From contig NZ_JALBUF010000001.1 of NCBI RefSeq assembly GCF_022606465.1, positions 620,001-684,000 of the forward strand: a DNA stretch of 64,000 nucleotides, given 5' to 3'. The translations under genes and the position numbers were made by a program. Below, in pieces: positions 62,911 through 64,000 of the stretch. Numbering within the stretch: the first letter of the stretch is position 1; every line of letters starts with the position of its first letter. The notes below the pieces were generated by a model that had not been told where the DNA came from, searched no databases, and saw only the letters and a program-made list of their open reading frames with translations. This DNA is from Sulfoacidibacillus ferrooxidans. GTDB lineage: Bacteria; Bacillota; Bacilli; Alicyclobacillales; SLC66.

Positions 62911-63064
62911 GAGGTTGTTCAAAAAGGGGTCAGAACTTCGCGGCGCATGGCAGCGTCAGCGCCAAGAACGCTCCCTCACGTACCCAAAACGTACGCTCAG
63001 TCCACATTCTTGGCTTGCTTCCTTGCACTGCGCGGGTCTTACCTGCCCCTTTTTGAACAGGCTC
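62911..63064 (+). repeat. MITE-like palindromic repeat, copy D
   Basis: About 154 bp, same orientation as copies B and C. Ends GAGGTTGTTCAAAAAGGGG and CCCCTTTTTGAACAGGCTC. The flanks here (TTTTTA on the left, TATTA on the right) do not show the TTATA direct repeat of the other copies. It stops 2 bases before the stop codon of the partial binding-protein gene, filling the gap between that gene and the asparaginase start. Confidence 0.88.
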
Positions 63065-63066
63065 TA

Positions 63067-64000
63067 TTATTGTGAAACCCACCAATAATTCATTTGTGGG
63101 AAACCAGTCAATGCATTTCCGTATTGGATCGTTCCATGTACTTTTTGTGCATGAACGGTTAGGGTAGCTATATTAGCACCCCAAAGAACGGGTAGATGCA
63201 ATGCTGTAAAATCCTCATACTTATAAAATGCCTTCATCGCAGCAGCTTCTGTTGGATACGGTTGATGTGTTGCAGCGATCAAAGAATCCTCTGTCTTGTT
63301 GCTATAGCCAAACCCTGAAGGTGCATTTGTGGCAAATAATTGCCCACCACTTGGGTAGTATCCTGGACCATTGTAGAACCAGGCCAATCCGTTTGACATA
63401 TCCCATCCAATCGGACTCTTCGGATCATACGTCACACTTTCTTGCGTACTTGCTGGTACTCCTTTTAATGTAATGTCGATTCCTTCCTGACCCCAATCTT
63501 GTTTCATGAGCTCCACTTGATCTTTCTCAGATAATGCCCCTGATGTATACAACATTGTAAATTGCAATTTTTGGTTGCCTTTTGTCATCACACCGTTGAC
63601 GAGTTTCCAGCCATGAGATTCAAGCAATTGCTTACCTGCTTGAATATTAAAAGGATACGGATTTGTCTTCAATGTTGGATCAAAAAATTCTGTATGTGGA
63701 ATTTGCGGTATCGGTCCATCCAACGGAGGCGCAAAACCATGATAGACTGACTGATCAATGCTAGAGTTATCAATGCCCATCTGCAGTGCTTGCCGAATGT
63801 ACAATTGATCAAATAGTTTCTTTACAGGAGATCCCGGAAACATATTTAACTGTGTTTCAAAGTAACCAAATGCATATTGAGGCACAAGTACATTTCCCTG
63901 TGCTATAAGCGCTTGGCGAGACCCATATTGACTTGGATCTAAATAACCCACATTGACTGATCCTGTCATCAATCCCGAAAACTCTGCTTCATTAGACGAT
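63067..64000 (-). CDS. oligopeptide-type substrate-binding protein, partial
   Basis: C-terminal ~310 residues of a second family 5 binding protein; the start lies beyond the right edge. The sequence aligns by eye with the gene at 60047 over its whole visible length: VNVGYLDPSQYGS, AFGYFETQLNMFPG, YIRQALQMGIDNSSI, the shared LLESHGWKLVNGVMTKG and the ending QMNYWWVSQ. The two are paralogues from a duplication, now clearly diverged. The 3' end abuts repeat copy D. Confidence 0.88.
   Translation of the reverse strand, partial: SSNEAEFSGLMTGSVNVGYLDPSQYGSRQALIAQGNVLVPQYAFGYFETQLNMFPGSPVKKLFDQLYIRQALQMGIDNSSIDQSVYHGFAPPLDGPIPQIPHTEFFDPTLKTNPYPFNIQAGKQLLESHGWKLVNGVMTKGNQKLQFTMLYTSGALSEKDQVELMKQDWGQEGIDITLKGVPASTQESVTYDPKSPIGWDMSNGLAWFYNGPGYYPSGGQLFATNAPSGFGYSNKTEDSLIAATHQPYPTEAAAMKAFYKYEDFTALHLPVLWGANIATLTVHAQKVHGTIQYGNALTGFPQMNYWWVSQ

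Noticed and set aside
1-64000. tRNA, rRNA, riboswitch or T-box elements
   Set aside because: I looked upstream of the amino-acid and sulfur genes and in the larger gaps and saw no cloverleaf or conserved riboswitch core; a covariance-model search would be needed to exclude them fully.

Overview
The window reads as chromosome of a Bacillota bacterium of the class Bacilli. The signs are strong AGGAGG-type ribosome binding sites with many GTG and TTG starts, a YhaO/YhaN nuclease pair, a UvrX/YolD mutagenesis operon under Bacillus-type LexA (DinR) boxes, a YwbE protein, and lipoprotein substrate-binding proteins with clear lipoboxes. Base composition is moderate. A spore-forming, possibly acidophilic relative such as the Alicyclobacillaceae is a guess. 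No rRNA, tRNA or CRISPR array was found.

Layout. 1-9,000 is a mostly leftward block: a truncated trans-sulfuration enzyme, YwbE, a pentapeptide-repeat protein, nitronate monooxygenase, a [2Fe-2S] protein, an aldo/keto reductase and yhaN-yhaO. 9,080-12,700 holds a zinc alcohol dehydrogenase behind a palindromic repeat, a nitroreductase relic, a flavoprotein decarboxylase and a PfpI protein. 12,700-14,710 is an IS200/IS605 element with intact tnpB but tnpA broken by an in-frame TGA, followed by a LytR C-terminal-domain relic. 14,710-16,640 is the SOS operon. 16,776-19,530 holds a sigma-54 activator and an alcohol dehydrogenase with a well-spaced -24/-12 promoter. 19,750-25,230 holds an SDR, an ABC-2 exporter, an MFS carrier and a methyltransferase.

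25,370-36,530 looks like peptide, amide and amino-acid salvage: a GntR regulator with a GTCGAC-repeat operator, an oligopeptide importer without ATPases, gamma-glutamyltransferase, an acetamidase/formamidase, a D-amino acid aminotransferase, pyroglutamyl peptidase, a pabB-pabC fusion split by an in-frame TGA, and a LysE exporter. 36,540-45,750 carries a lipoprotein, a GlcD-type oxidase, several transporters, a 2-hydroxyacid dehydrogenase and a DUF3891 protein. 45,990-49,980 is a sugar or glycerophosphodiester importer (two permeases and a binding protein) with a phosphodiesterase, again without an ATPase. 49,950-55,260 holds a ketopantoate reductase, an acetoacetate decarboxylase with a divergent TetR regulator, an unknown multi-pass membrane protein, a DsrE-like protein and a methyltransferase. 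56,190-59,900 is a MerR / acyl-CoA dehydrogenase / acyl-CoA ligase operon with a LiuR-like operator. 60,040-64,000 has two related oligopeptide-binding lipoproteins flanking an asparaginase.

The main structure not explained by genes is a family of four copies of a ~155-bp, almost wholly palindromic element (9,081; 55,738; 56,005; 62,911) with terminal inverted repeats and TTATA at both ends in three copies. It is best explained as a MITE-like non-autonomous element.
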